26,034 nucleotides of DNA from JBCBEX01 sp039177895 (lineage in GTDB: Bacteria > Bacteroidota > Rhodothermia > Rhodothermales > Rubricoccaceae), in NCBI GenBank assembly GCA_039177895.1, contig JBCDFO010000019.1, positions 1 through 26,034 of the forward strand, given 5' to 3'. Positions 8,184-15,484 of this stretch are shown here, in pieces. How positions within the stretch are numbered: position 1 is the first letter of the stretch; each line of letters starts with the position of its first letter. The notes beneath the pieces are model-generated. The model had not been told where the DNA came from and did no database searches. It was given only the letters and a program-made list of their open reading frames with translations. Made by a program: the position numbers and the translations under genes.

Positions 8184-8654
8184 CTACACCCCACCCACGC
8201 TGACGCTCATCTTGGCGAGCAGACGCACCAACGCCGCGCGCTCGTCGGCGTCGAGCGGAGCGAGCATCTCGGCGGCGGTCTGGCGGTAGATCGCGTCCTC
8301 CTGGTCGTAGACCTGCGCGCCTGCCTCGGTGAGCGCGGCGAGCCACACGCGACGGTCGGCCTCGCTGCGGCGGCGCTGGACGAGCTCCGCTTCTTCGAGC
8401 CGATCAATGATGGGGGTGACGGCACTCTGCCGGATGCCGAGGCGCTCGGCGAGGTCGCCCATCCGGACGGCCCCCTCCAGCCCCAGCACGCCGATAGCGA
8501 GGAGGTCCTGCTTACCCAGCGTCGCATGGGCCGCGCCGTGTGCCGCCGCGATGGACGTGAAGCGACCGCCGAGGCGGCGCAACGCCGCCGTGAACGCATC
8601 GAGCGTGGCGGGGTCGATGCCCGCGGCGAGGTCGGAAGGGGAGGGGGTGGACAC
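8184..8654 (-). CDS. MarR family transcriptional regulator
   Basis: The 156-residue winged-helix regulator has the MarR layout: N-terminal dimer helices, helix-turn-helix at about 63-90 (MGDLAERLGIRQSAVTPIIDRLEEAELV), and the wing with the conserved DRR (residues 100-102) in SEADRRVWLAALTEAG. MarR proteins normally repress a divergent gene and are released by phenolic or oxidative ligands. The divergent neighbour is an aldehyde/ketone reductase, and a near-perfect palindrome sits in the intergenic region at 8721-8739, so this gene probably represses itself and the reductase. The stop codon directly abuts the stop of the convergent BatD-like gene (TAGCTA at 8181-8186). Confidence 0.9.
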   Translation of the reverse strand: MSTPSPSDLAAGIDPATLDAFTAALRRLGGRFTSIAAAHGAAHATLGKQDLLAIGVLGLEGAVRMGDLAERLGIRQSAVTPIIDRLEEAELVQRRRSEADRRVWLAALTEAGAQVYDQEDAIYRQTAAEMLAPLDADERAALVRLLAKMSVSVGGV

Positions 8655-8720
8655 GGACAGGACAGTGGGCGGAGAGACGTTCCTCCCAAGCGTTGAGGCC
8701 AGAGGACGTTCCCATTCTTT

Positions 8721-8739
8721 TGTTTCGATAATTGAAACA
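8721..8739. promoter_or_regulatory. Probable MarR operator
   Basis: TGTTTCGATAATTGAAACA is a 19-bp palindrome with one mismatched pair. It lies midway between the divergent marR (start 8654) and reductase (start 8800) genes and is AT-rich against a GC-rich background. This size and position are typical of MarR operators. A direct repeat GACGTTCC (8676-8683 and 8705-8712) lies nearer marR. Binding is inferred. Confidence 0.6.
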
Positions 8740-8799
8740 TCCGAAATATGGATAGGTTCGAGGGGCGCAACTCATCCGTTCGACACCGACCCAACTACC

Positions 8800-9837
8800 A
8801 TGTCCACTCCCGTCACCGATGCGCCCGTCCTCCTCTCCGGCCTGACCGGCTACATCGGCTCCTACATCGCCGCCGACCTGCTCAACCGTGGCTACGCCGT
8901 GCGCGGCACGATGCGCAGCGCGGCCAAGTTCGAGCGCGTCCGCGCCGCCCTCGCCGAGCACGCGCCCGTCGAGAAGCTCACCGTCGCCGAGGCCGACCTC
9001 CTCGATGCAGATGCCTGGCACCGCGCAATGGACGGTGTCACGCACGTGCAGCACGTCGCGTCGCCCTTCTTCGCCGCGCAGCCCGACGACCCTGACGAGA
9101 TGATCGTGCCCGCGCGCGAGGGGACGCTCAATGTGCTCCGCGCGGCCACCGAGGCGGGGGTGCAACGCGTCGTGCTCACGTCGTCGTTCGTAGCCGTCGG
9201 ATACGGTGTGACGGCGCCGCCGACGCAGCCGTTCACGGAGGAGCGCTGGACCGACACCACCATCGCGGACGACGTGAACCCCTACATCCTCAGCAAGACC
9301 ATCGCCGAGCGGGCGGCGTGGGACTACGTCCGCGGCACGCCAGGAGCCCCCGAACTGGCCACCGTCAACCCGAGCCTCGTGCTCGGGCCGCTGATGACCG
9401 ACAACGCGAGCGCCTCGCACGTCGTTTTGCAGAAGATGATGAAGGGCGAGATGCCGGGCGTGCCGAAGTTCGGCTTCGAGATCGTGGACGTGCGCGACGT
9501 GTCCGACCTCCACATCCGCGCGATGGAGGCTCCAGAGGCGGCGGGCGAACGCTACCTCGCCGCAGCAGGCCACCGGACATTTAAGCAGGTGGCTGCCCAT
9601 ATTCGCGAGGCGGCCCCGGCCTATCGCAAGAAGCTGCCGAAGTTCGAGCTCCCCGACTTCGGGATGCGGATCTTCGCGCTGTTCGATGCGGAGGCCCGGG
9701 GCGCGCTCAACGAACTCGGCAAGCACCGAACGGCCTCGAACGCCAAGGCCCGCACCCAACTCGGCTGGGCCCCGCGCTCCCCGGACGACGCCATCGCGGC
9801 GAGCACGCGGGACTTGATCGCACACGGGCTCGTGTGA
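8800..9837 (+). CDS. NAD(P)-dependent reductase, extended SDR (dihydroflavonol-reductase-like)
   Basis: The 345-residue extended short-chain dehydrogenase probably reduces an aldehyde or ketone with NADPH in the cytoplasm. It has the Rossmann motif GLTGYIG (residues 14-20), Ser128/Ser129 in LTSSF and the catalytic Tyr162-x3-Lys166 in NPYILSKTIAE, plus HVASPF, a hallmark of the DFR/aldehyde-reductase subgroup. The frame is open upstream to 8329, but that part covers the marR gene. The ATG at 8800 gives the expected N-terminus just before the first beta strand. It is divergent from a MarR regulator, so expression is probably induced by a small molecule that may be its own substrate class. The substrate is unknown. 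Confidence 0.88.
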   Translation: MSTPVTDAPVLLSGLTGYIGSYIAADLLNRGYAVRGTMRSAAKFERVRAALAEHAPVEKLTVAEADLLDADAWHRAMDGVTHVQHVASPFFAAQPDDPDEMIVPAREGTLNVLRAATEAGVQRVVLTSSFVAVGYGVTAPPTQPFTEERWTDTTIADDVNPYILSKTIAERAAWDYVRGTPGAPELATVNPSLVLGPLMTDNASASHVVLQKMMKGEMPGVPKFGFEIVDVRDVSDLHIRAMEAPEAAGERYLAAAGHRTFKQVAAHIREAAPAYRKKLPKFELPDFGMRIFALFDAEARGALNELGKHRTASNAKARTQLGWAPRSPDDAIAASTRDLIAHGLV

Positions 9838-9849
9838 GGTTGGGTTCTC

Positions 9850-9877
9850 AGCTATAGGCTGTAGGCTTTCGGGCTGA
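9850..9877. repeat. Degenerate heptamer array (GCTNNNG type)
   Basis: Between the reductase gene and the FAD oxidoreductase gene four units run in 7-base steps: AGCTATA, GGCTGTA, GGCTTTC and GGGCTGA. The rest of the 149-base gap (9838-9986) shows no further clear structure. Confidence 0.5.
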
Positions 9878-9986
9878 GCGTCGCAGCCGTGAAGCGGATC
9901 GAGGCACGCCACCGCGTGACTCGGAGGAGCCCCGCGTGCGCTGCGGCGTTGTGCGGGTGCACCTCTGTCGAACTTGCCCATCCCCC

Positions 9987-11069
9987 ATGTCTGCCACGTC
10001 TCCTCGCCTCGCCATCATCGGCGCGGGCGCATCCGGCCTCGCTGCCGCCCATGTCCTCCGCAATACGCCGCTCGCCGTCACCGTCTTCGAGAAAAGCCGA
10101 GGGCCGACAGGCCGGGCAGCCACACGCGGGCGGCACGGCGTCCGCTACGACCACGGGGCGAATTACGCCAAGCCCGACCGCGACTCCTGGGCGCATCGCC
10201 TCCTCCGCGACGCGCTGCCAGCCGATGACCTCGTGGAGATCGCAAACCCCGTCTGGCCGTTCGACGCGGACGGCGTGCTGCACCCCGACGACGCGCACGA
10301 CGACGACACGCCGAAGCTGACCTACCGCGACGGCCTCTCGCGCCTCGGTAAGCTCCTCGCCGATGCAGCGGGCGTCGAGATCCGCACGGAGACGCGCGTC
10401 GCTCGCCTGGACCGCACGGCCGAGGGCTGGCACCTCGTTGATGCCGACGACGCAAGCCTCGACACGTTCGACGGGGTCCTGCTCACGCCGCCGGGCCCGC
10501 AGACGCGCGACCTGCTCGCTGCGAGCGACCTCGGCGACGCGGGGCTTCGGGACCGCCTCACGGCTGCGCTCGACCAGGCCACCTACACGTCGCAGTTCGC
10601 CCTCGTACTCGGCTTCGACGACGCCATCGACCGACCCGCAAAGGACGGTGTGACGCCTTACGGACTCGTGGATACGAGCCGCTCCTATCCGGTCGCGTGG
10701 CTGTCGTTCGAGCACGACAAGCCGGGCCACGTGCCCGACGACCAGGCGGTGCTCGTAGCGCAGATGAGCGATGCCTGGACGCGCGCGCACTACGACGCCG
10801 ACCGCGCTGCGCTCCTCGACCTCGCGCGCCCGCACATTGAGCGGCTCCTGGGCGCGGCGCTTCCCGAGCCCGCGTGGTTCGACACGCAGCGCTGGCGCTA
10901 CGCGCTTCCCACCGCAGCGGCCGATGCCGACGCGCTCGCAGCGGGCGCCGCGCACGGGCTGTTTTTCGCGGGCGACTACCTCGTCGGGCAGGGCCGCGTG
11001 CACCGCGCTCTCGAAACGGGCCGCGACGCTGCGGAGCAGATCCGAGCGCACCTGGCACGCGGCGTCTGA
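9987..11069 (+). CDS. FAD-dependent amine oxidoreductase (renalase-like)
   Basis: The 360-residue flavoprotein has an N-terminal dinucleotide-binding motif IIGAGASGLAAA (Gly12, Gly14, Gly17), Glu35 for the ribose, GPTGRAATR and then VRYDHGANY, and near the C-terminus GLFFAGDYLVGQGRVHRALETG, which closes the FAD site. This order and length match the NAD(P)/FAD-dependent oxidoreductases related to renalase. No signal peptide is seen, so it is cytoplasmic. The substrate is unknown. I chose the ATG at 9987 because it opens directly into the first beta strand; the frame itself runs from 9936. It is convergent with a small membrane protein gene 37 bases away. Confidence 0.82.
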   Translation: MSATSPRLAIIGAGASGLAAAHVLRNTPLAVTVFEKSRGPTGRAATRGRHGVRYDHGANYAKPDRDSWAHRLLRDALPADDLVEIANPVWPFDADGVLHPDDAHDDDTPKLTYRDGLSRLGKLLADAAGVEIRTETRVARLDRTAEGWHLVDADDASLDTFDGVLLTPPGPQTRDLLAASDLGDAGLRDRLTAALDQATYTSQFALVLGFDDAIDRPAKDGVTPYGLVDTSRSYPVAWLSFEHDKPGHVPDDQAVLVAQMSDAWTRAHYDADRAALLDLARPHIERLLGAALPEPAWFDTQRWRYALPTAAADADALAAGAAHGLFFAGDYLVGQGRVHRALETGRDAAEQIRAHLARGV

Positions 11070-11106
11070 CGAGCATCGATCCGTGGATGCCGGGCGACGT
11101 ACGTCC

Positions 11107-11376
11107 TCAGCGGCCGGTCTTTACCTCGTAGAGGGCGCGGTTTTTCACGGCGTCGCCGAACACGCTCAGGCTCGCGTTGAGACAGACGAGCGCGAACGTG
11201 CCGTGCCAGAAGTAGGGCTGTCCCTTCTCGCGTTTTACAGAGGCGCGGGCCACGGCACTCGCGCCCAAGCCGACGCCGAGGAGCCCGAGTGGGGCCATCC
11301 AGAGCCACTTCTTCTTGTGGTGCTCGGCGTAGGGGGGCTGGCGCTTGGCGGCAGGGATCGAGTAGGGGGCGGTCAT
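11107..11376 (-). CDS. Small membrane protein of unknown function
   Basis: An 89-residue protein starting at the ATG at 11376 (MTAPYSIPAAKRQPPY). It has a basic patch HHKKK followed by a hydrophobic segment WLWMAPLGLLGVGLGASAVA and a second, weaker one at YFWHGTFALVCLNASLSVF, so it probably crosses the membrane twice with both ends in the cytoplasm. It is divergent from pdxH (127-base gap) and convergent with the FAD oxidoreductase. I do not recognise the family. The frame runs on upstream over pdxH coding sequence, which supports the shorter start. Support comes from the hydrophobic pattern, lack of competing frames and tight fit between genes. Confidence 0.6.
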   Translation of the reverse strand: MTAPYSIPAAKRQPPYAEHHKKKWLWMAPLGLLGVGLGASAVARASVKREKGQPYFWHGTFALVCLNASLSVFGDAVKNRALYEVKTGR

Positions 11377-11503
11377 CGGCGGTATGGAGGTCGGGTCAAA
11401 TGCGCGAAGGGAACGGCAGGGAGAGAACCGGTAGGAGGCGCGCGGGTTGCCAGCATCCGTGTGCGATTCTGCCCGGTTCGTTTCCCGCTCGTTCGTAGAA
11501 ACT

Positions 11504-12211
11504 ATGCCTCCGCCCGCTTCGCCCTCCGCCGATACGCCGCGCCTCGCTGACCTACGCGAGGAGTACACCCAGGCACGCCTCACAGCCGCCGGGCTCGACA
11601 ACGACCCCATCGTGCTCTTCCGCGCCTGGCTCGACGGCGCCATCGACGCGGGCGTGACCGAGCCGAACGCGATGACGCTCGCCACCGTCACCGCAGCCGG
11701 GCACCCAACGGGCCGCATCGTGCTCCTGAAGGCGCTCGACGAGGCCCGCACCGTAGACGGGGCTGATGCCCGTGGCTTCGTGTTCTACACCAACTACGAG
11801 AGCCGCAAGGGCCGCGAACTGGCTGCGCATCCGCATGCAGCGCTGGTGTTCTGGTGGCACGCCCTGGAGCGGCAGGTGCGCATCGAAGGTTCGGTCGAGC
11901 GCGTCGCCCCAGCGGAATCGGACGCGTATTTCGCGAGCCGCCCGCGCGGGAGCCAACTCGGTGCGTGGGCGTCCCCGCAGAGCCAGGCCGTGCCCGACCG
12001 CGACGCGCTGGAGACGCGCCTCCGGCATCTCACGATCAAGTATGGCGAGGGCGAGCGCACCGAGGCGATCCCGCGCCCGCCGCACTGGGGCGGCTACCGC
12101 GTTGTGCCGCGCCTGATCGAGTTCTGGCAGGGTGGTCCGAAGCGTCTCCACGACCGCTTCCAGTACACCCGCACCGCCGACGGCTGGCAGGTGGAGCGGC
12201 TCGCACCGTAA
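11504..12211 (+). CDS. pdxH: Pyridoxamine 5'-phosphate oxidase
   Basis: PdxH oxidises pyridoxamine or pyridoxine 5'-phosphate to pyridoxal 5'-phosphate with FMN and oxygen, the last step of vitamin B6 synthesis and salvage. The 235-residue protein shows the FMN-binding RIVLLK (71-76), FYTNYESRKG (94-103), the SRPRGSQLGAWAS segment near residue 150, and the C-terminal family signature IEFWQGGPKRLHDR (205-218). The length is slightly above the E. coli enzyme because of a short Pro/Ser-rich N-terminus. I chose the ATG at 11504; the open frame starts at 11447. The gene is followed by the lower-GC restriction-modification cassette, whose left edge lies after this stop codon. Confidence 0.95.
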   Translation: MPPPASPSADTPRLADLREEYTQARLTAAGLDNDPIVLFRAWLDGAIDAGVTEPNAMTLATVTAAGHPTGRIVLLKALDEARTVDGADARGFVFYTNYESRKGRELAAHPHAALVFWWHALERQVRIEGSVERVAPAESDAYFASRPRGSQLGAWASPQSQAVPDRDALETRLRHLTIKYGEGERTEAIPRPPHWGGYRVVPRLIEFWQGGPKRLHDRFQYTRTADGWQVERLAP

Positions 12212-12293
12212 CCGACGAGCCTGGCCGAGAGGGAACGCTGACGGCTTCGGTTTCCTTGGTACCCTCTGTCGTAATGTCTCTGGGTTGCCTATT

Positions 12294-12308
12294 ATCCCAA
12301 AATAGGAT
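12294..12308. promoter_or_regulatory. Candidate controller-protein operator upstream of the methyltransferase
   Basis: ATCCC AAAAT AGGAT is a quasi-palindrome ending 26 bases before the methyltransferase ATG. It has the same half-sites and the same 5-base spacer as the site at 14986-15000 upstream of the controller-endonuclease pair; the two share TATCCCAA. An overlapping inverted repeat CCTATT/AATAGG (12288-12293/12301-12306) is also present. Function is inferred. Confidence 0.55.
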
Positions 12309-12334
12309 TCACTCCCCTGATAAAACCGAGCCCG

Positions 12335-13981
12335 ATGGAGATACGCGAACAACTCGCCTTGTTTGAATACGCGGGGCGACATCAGGAAGAGACCAACTCG
12401 GGTGCTCTAAAAACGAAGCAGCGGCGCTTCGGGGCCTACTACACGCCACGCTCAGCGACCGACGTGATGGCCAAGTGGGTCATGCGTCATGACGGTGAGA
12501 CTGTGCTTGAGCCGAGTTTTGGAGACGGGGCATTCATCAGAGCCCTGAGCCGTGCAACGGTCTCGGCAGGATTTCGCGACCTTCGGGTGCTAGGTGTAGA
12601 ACTTGACGAAGGTGCCTCACTAAAGTTAGGAAAAGTAGCCGACGGGCTGGTCCTTGATACCATTCGAGGAGACTTCCTACAGACAGATTCCGGATCGGTG
12701 GATGGCGTCATCGGCAACCCGCCCTACGTGCGCCTTCGCCACCTCGAGGCGGATTCCCGTGCTCATGCCCTGCACGTTGCCCAGCAGGCGCTCGGCCACA
12801 AGATGGCAACGAGTGGAAGTCTCTGGATGCCTTTTGTGCTCCATGCGATGGAGAACCTGAAACCGGGGGGACGCCTCGCCTTGGTCTTACCCTACGAGTT
12901 CACCTACGTCAAGTATGCGCTACCGCTCTGGCGCAAGCTAGCTCGATCATTTCGGTTCCTAGCGGTTGACCGGTCACGTGAGCGTCTTTTCTCTGACGTC
13001 ATGCAAGAGGTCGTCATCCTCTACGCTGACGGATACGGAGGTACGACCGACACAGTCCACTTCAGAGCCTTCGAAACAGTCGCGGACTTGATCGCAAGCC
13101 AGCCCGTGATTGAGCGGGACCTACCGATTCGTGCAATCCTCGATGGCGACCGAGTCTTTGTCAGAGCACTCCTTTCGGATACCTTGCTGCGCTTGCTGGA
13201 TCACCTCCTCCCAGTGCGTACGCAGCGCATGGAGAGCCTCGCGACCATTCGTATCGGCTACGTCTCCGGCGACAAGGGGTTTTTTCACCCCGACCCCGGC
13301 ACGGTACGCGACTATGCTCTGCGTCCGGTGAGTCTGGTCGAGGCCATTACCTCCACGAAATCGCTGGCGAGCGCGGGTGTGTACTCGTCGACAGTACCAC
13401 CTGGGAAGGTCTCCCGCTTGTTCCTTCCTCAGGCTGGCTTGACGCCGTCTGAGGCGGCCTACGTCGAGTATGGCGAGTCTCTGGGGGTGCAGCGTCGCTA
13501 CAAGTGTCGTATTCGGTCGCCGTGGTACCTCGTTCCCGGTGTCCGGACGCCCGACCTCATCCTGAGCGTTTTCAGTGAGCGGCCGCTTGTTCTGCTGAAC
13601 GACGCAGCCTTTGCGGCTTCAAATAGCCTGATTTGTGGGTACACCAAGCCAGGAGTCGACAGTGAGGCTTTAGTTGCAGCCTGGTATACGTCATTGACGC
13701 TACTGCAGTGTGAGATCGAGGTCCACGCGCTCGGAGGCGGCGTCATGGTGCTAATTCCAGGGGAAGCGAACAAGATTCGGCTTCCCTACTCGGTCCAAGT
13801 CGATGAGCAGCACCTAGCGAAGCTGAATGGGCTGTTGCTTGCGACCGAGACCGCAAAGGCGTACATGGCTGGAGACGCTGCTGTCTTGCAAGAGCAACTC
13901 GGTCTCACCTCCTCCGACATCGAGTGTATCCGAGAAGGCATCGAAGTCCTTGCGGCATGGCGCACGGCGCATCGTAGCTAG
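12335..13981 (+). CDS. Type II DNA amino-methyltransferase (gamma class, N6-adenine type)
   Basis: The 548-residue protein is the modification half of a type II restriction-modification system; it methylates an amino group in its target site using S-adenosylmethionine. Motifs occur in gamma-class order: GAYYTP (motif X region, 33-38), LEPSFGDGAF (motif I, 58-67), an acidic loop VELDE (motif II, about 88-92), GDF (112-114) and the catalytic NPPY (motif IV, 128-131). The C-terminal 300 residues should hold the target-recognition domain. NPPY with the TaqI/Eco57I-like layout points to N6-adenine, though N4-cytosine is not excluded. Codon use is visibly less GC-rich than the flanks, a sign of transfer. 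It ends tail-to-tail in the endonuclease gene, sharing CTAG (13978-13981). The recognition sequence is unknown. Confidence 0.9.
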   Translation: MEIREQLALFEYAGRHQEETNSGALKTKQRRFGAYYTPRSATDVMAKWVMRHDGETVLEPSFGDGAFIRALSRATVSAGFRDLRVLGVELDEGASLKLGKVADGLVLDTIRGDFLQTDSGSVDGVIGNPPYVRLRHLEADSRAHALHVAQQALGHKMATSGSLWMPFVLHAMENLKPGGRLALVLPYEFTYVKYALPLWRKLARSFRFLAVDRSRERLFSDVMQEVVILYADGYGGTTDTVHFRAFETVADLIASQPVIERDLPIRAILDGDRVFVRALLSDTLLRLLDHLLPVRTQRMESLATIRIGYVSGDKGFFHPDPGTVRDYALRPVSLVEAITSTKSLASAGVYSSTVPPGKVSRLFLPQAGLTPSEAAYVEYGESLGVQRRYKCRIRSPWYLVPGVRTPDLILSVFSERPLVLLNDAAFAASNSLICGYTKPGVDSEALVAAWYTSLTLLQCEIEVHALGGGVMVLIPGEANKIRLPYSVQVDEQHLAKLNGLLLATETAKAYMAGDAAVLQEQLGLTSSDIECIREGIEVLAAWRTAHRS

Positions 13982-14724
13982 TGGTCCCCACCCGCCCCAA
14001 AGACGTTCCAGAAAATCTCGCGCTTGTTGTACTTCTGGACAATACGGTCTACGAAGGTAGTAACGGAGAGATCAGCCTCCTCTTTCGAGACGGCTTCTTC
14101 CACGATGTCGTCGCGCAGAATGGGTGGGGATGCGTTGTAGTCGACGATCATGTAAGCAAATTCGTCAAAGCGGTTGCGAATGTGGTACCACTGCTGCCCG
14201 GACCGCCCCGTGATGTGTGCATACATGCGAGCGTATCGCCTGTGATCGATACTCTCCTTCTCCCTGGTTGCCTTGATCGACTGGAGCGGGTGCAGGTACA
14301 GGTAAGCATGAAGTGACATTGGGAAGCGATCCTGCAAGCTGGCTCCCTCCCCCTTGATGCCCTCCCAGTACGTGAGGACGTTTTTGCCAATCGAGCTCAT
14401 TTGGCTCCGTACGCCGATGAGAACCAGAGGACCATTGTCCGGGTCTGAGACAATAATGTCCACGTCTTTGGGCTTTCCGGATCCCATGATGGTTCCTTCG
14501 TAGCGAATGCAGATTCCTCGTGCCTTCGCTTCGTCTGTGAGCCTCTGCTCTAGTTGGGTTCCGATGTACCTGTGGAGGAGTTTGATAAACCGTTGGCTGC
14601 GGACAGCACGATCAGGGTCTGCTCTGTACTCGCGCCCCATCGCTGTGAGCACGGCATCCAGCGTCACCACCTCACCAACTCCACCACGAGACTTGTCTTC
14701 GAACTCCCTCCCCATAACAATCAT
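13978..14724 (-). CDS. Probable type II restriction endonuclease (atypical PD-(D/E)XK-like)
   Basis: The 248-residue protein lies opposite the methyltransferase gene and overlaps an XRE controller by ATGA (14721-14724), which is strong context for a restriction enzyme. The core resembles a PD-(D/E)XK nuclease: RYEG with Glu76, then KPKDVDIIVSDPDNG with Asp87/Asp89, then the strand VLIGVRSQ followed by MSSIGKN with Lys114. The usual E-x-K of the third strand is replaced by V-R-S, so the metal-binding set is unusual or uses residues from elsewhere. N-terminal and C-terminal parts are mostly helical. Codon use is lower in GC than flanking genes. The cut site cannot be read from the sequence. An alternative is a non-nuclease partner, but nothing else in the cassette could be the nuclease. 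Confidence 0.7.
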   Translation of the reverse strand: MIVMGREFEDKSRGGVGEVVTLDAVLTAMGREYRADPDRAVRSQRFIKLLHRYIGTQLEQRLTDEAKARGICIRYEGTIMGSGKPKDVDIIVSDPDNGPLVLIGVRSQMSSIGKNVLTYWEGIKGEGASLQDRFPMSLHAYLYLHPLQSIKATREKESIDHRRYARMYAHITGRSGQQWYHIRNRFDEFAYMIVDYNASPPILRDDIVEEAVSKEEADLSVTTFVDRIVQKYNKREIFWNVFGAGGDH

Positions 14725-14954
14725 CCTAGGATCTGGCGAATCATGGTACAGGGATCGGCTTCGAGTGCTTCTGTGATCTGAAGGAACTCGATTACGTCCA
14801 GGCGACGCTCAGCCCTCTCGTACTTCGACACGAAGGACTGAGGCCTACCAAGACGCTGAGCCAGATCGGTCTGGGTGAGACCGCGCTCCCTACGAAGCTC
14901 AGCCATCAATGCGCAGAAGCGCAGGTACTCGGTTGTGAAGACGGAAGCAGGCAC
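14721..14954 (-). CDS. XRE-family HTH regulator, probable R-M controller (C) protein
   Basis: The 77-residue protein is nearly all helix-turn-helix: CALMAELRRERGLTQTDLAQRLGRPQSFVSKYERAERRLD (about residues 14-53), as in controller proteins of type II R-M systems, which delay and boost endonuclease expression until methylation is complete. It precedes and overlaps the endonuclease gene by 4 bases (ATGA), the standard C-R arrangement. The start used is GTG at 14954; an ATG at codon 17 would cut off the first helix. An operator-like repeat lies 31 bases upstream (14986-15000), and a matching one lies before the methyltransferase gene, suggesting it regulates both. The C-protein role is inferred from size, fold and context. 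Confidence 0.8.
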   Translation of the reverse strand: MPASVFTTEYLRFCALMAELRRERGLTQTDLAQRLGRPQSFVSKYERAERRLDVIEFLQITEALEADPCTMIRQILG

Positions 14955-14979
14955 GCACCAGAGGGATAGGGCTTGGGCA

Positions 14980-15005
14980 GGATATATCCCAATCCGGGAT
15001 ATACC
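14980..15005. promoter_or_regulatory. Operator/promoter region of the controller-endonuclease pair
   Basis: The core ATCCC AATCC GGGAT (14986-15000) extends to a perfect inverted repeat TATATCCC/GGGATATA (14983-15003). It is embedded in AT-rich sequence that could supply a -10 element for the minus-strand genes. GGATATA occurs as a direct repeat at 14980 and 14997. A lone half-site GGGAT lies at 14963-14967, nearer the gene. The full-site plus weaker-site layout resembles C-protein operators. Confidence 0.6.
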
Positions 15006-15038
15006 ATGTTGGGTTTTCCTGCTCTCCGTGTTCGGGTG

Positions 15039-15473
15039 CTACACCTCGCGCTGGAGGTAGCCCTGGTAATCTGGCCGCAGGCGTTCGTAGGGCCCGGCCA
15101 TGAGCGGCGACGCGATGAGGTAGTCGGCCGTCGTCTCGTTGCAGGCCACGGCCACGTTCCACACCACCGCGATCCGCAGCAGCGCCTTTACGTCGGGATC
15201 GTGCGGCTGTGCTTCGAGGGGGTCCCAGAAGAAAAACAGCACGTCGATGCCGTCCTCGGCGATGCGCGCGCCGAGTTGCTGATCGCCGCCGAGGGGGCCA
15301 CTCTTGAAACGATGCACGTCCAGGCCGAGCGTCTCAGTGAGCAGCCGACCCGTGGTGCCGGTCGCGTAGAGGTGGTGCCCAGCGAGCGCGTCGCGGTGCC
15401 GCTGGGCCCAGGCGAGCAGGTCGTCCTTCTTGTGGTCGTGCGCCACGAGGGCGACGTGCTTCGCAGCGGTCAT
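15039..15473 (-). CDS. mgsA: Methylglyoxal synthase
   Basis: MgsA converts dihydroxyacetone phosphate to methylglyoxal and phosphate, a bypass that relieves phosphosugar build-up. The 144-residue protein matches the E. coli enzyme closely over its length: HVALVAHDHKK (6-16), LYATGTTGRL with the phosphate-binding TGTTG, SGPLGGDQQ with the catalytic Asp64, FFFWDPLEAQPHDPDVKALLR with His91 and Asp94, and VWNVAVACNETTADYLI. Both key acids and histidines are present, so it should be active. It is the downstream-most gene of a minus-strand run with a DinB-like and a VOC gene. It sits directly beyond the right edge of the restriction-modification cassette. Confidence 0.95.
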   Translation of the reverse strand: MTAAKHVALVAHDHKKDDLLAWAQRHRDALAGHHLYATGTTGRLLTETLGLDVHRFKSGPLGGDQQLGARIAEDGIDVLFFFWDPLEAQPHDPDVKALLRIAVVWNVAVACNETTADYLIASPLMAGPYERLRPDYQGYLQREV

Positions 15474-15484
15474 CGGTGCAGCGT

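Noticed and set aside
8329..8799. Upstream extension of the reductase frame.
   Set aside because: It runs antisense over marR, and the extra residues are low-complexity. The Rossmann start fits the ATG at 8800.
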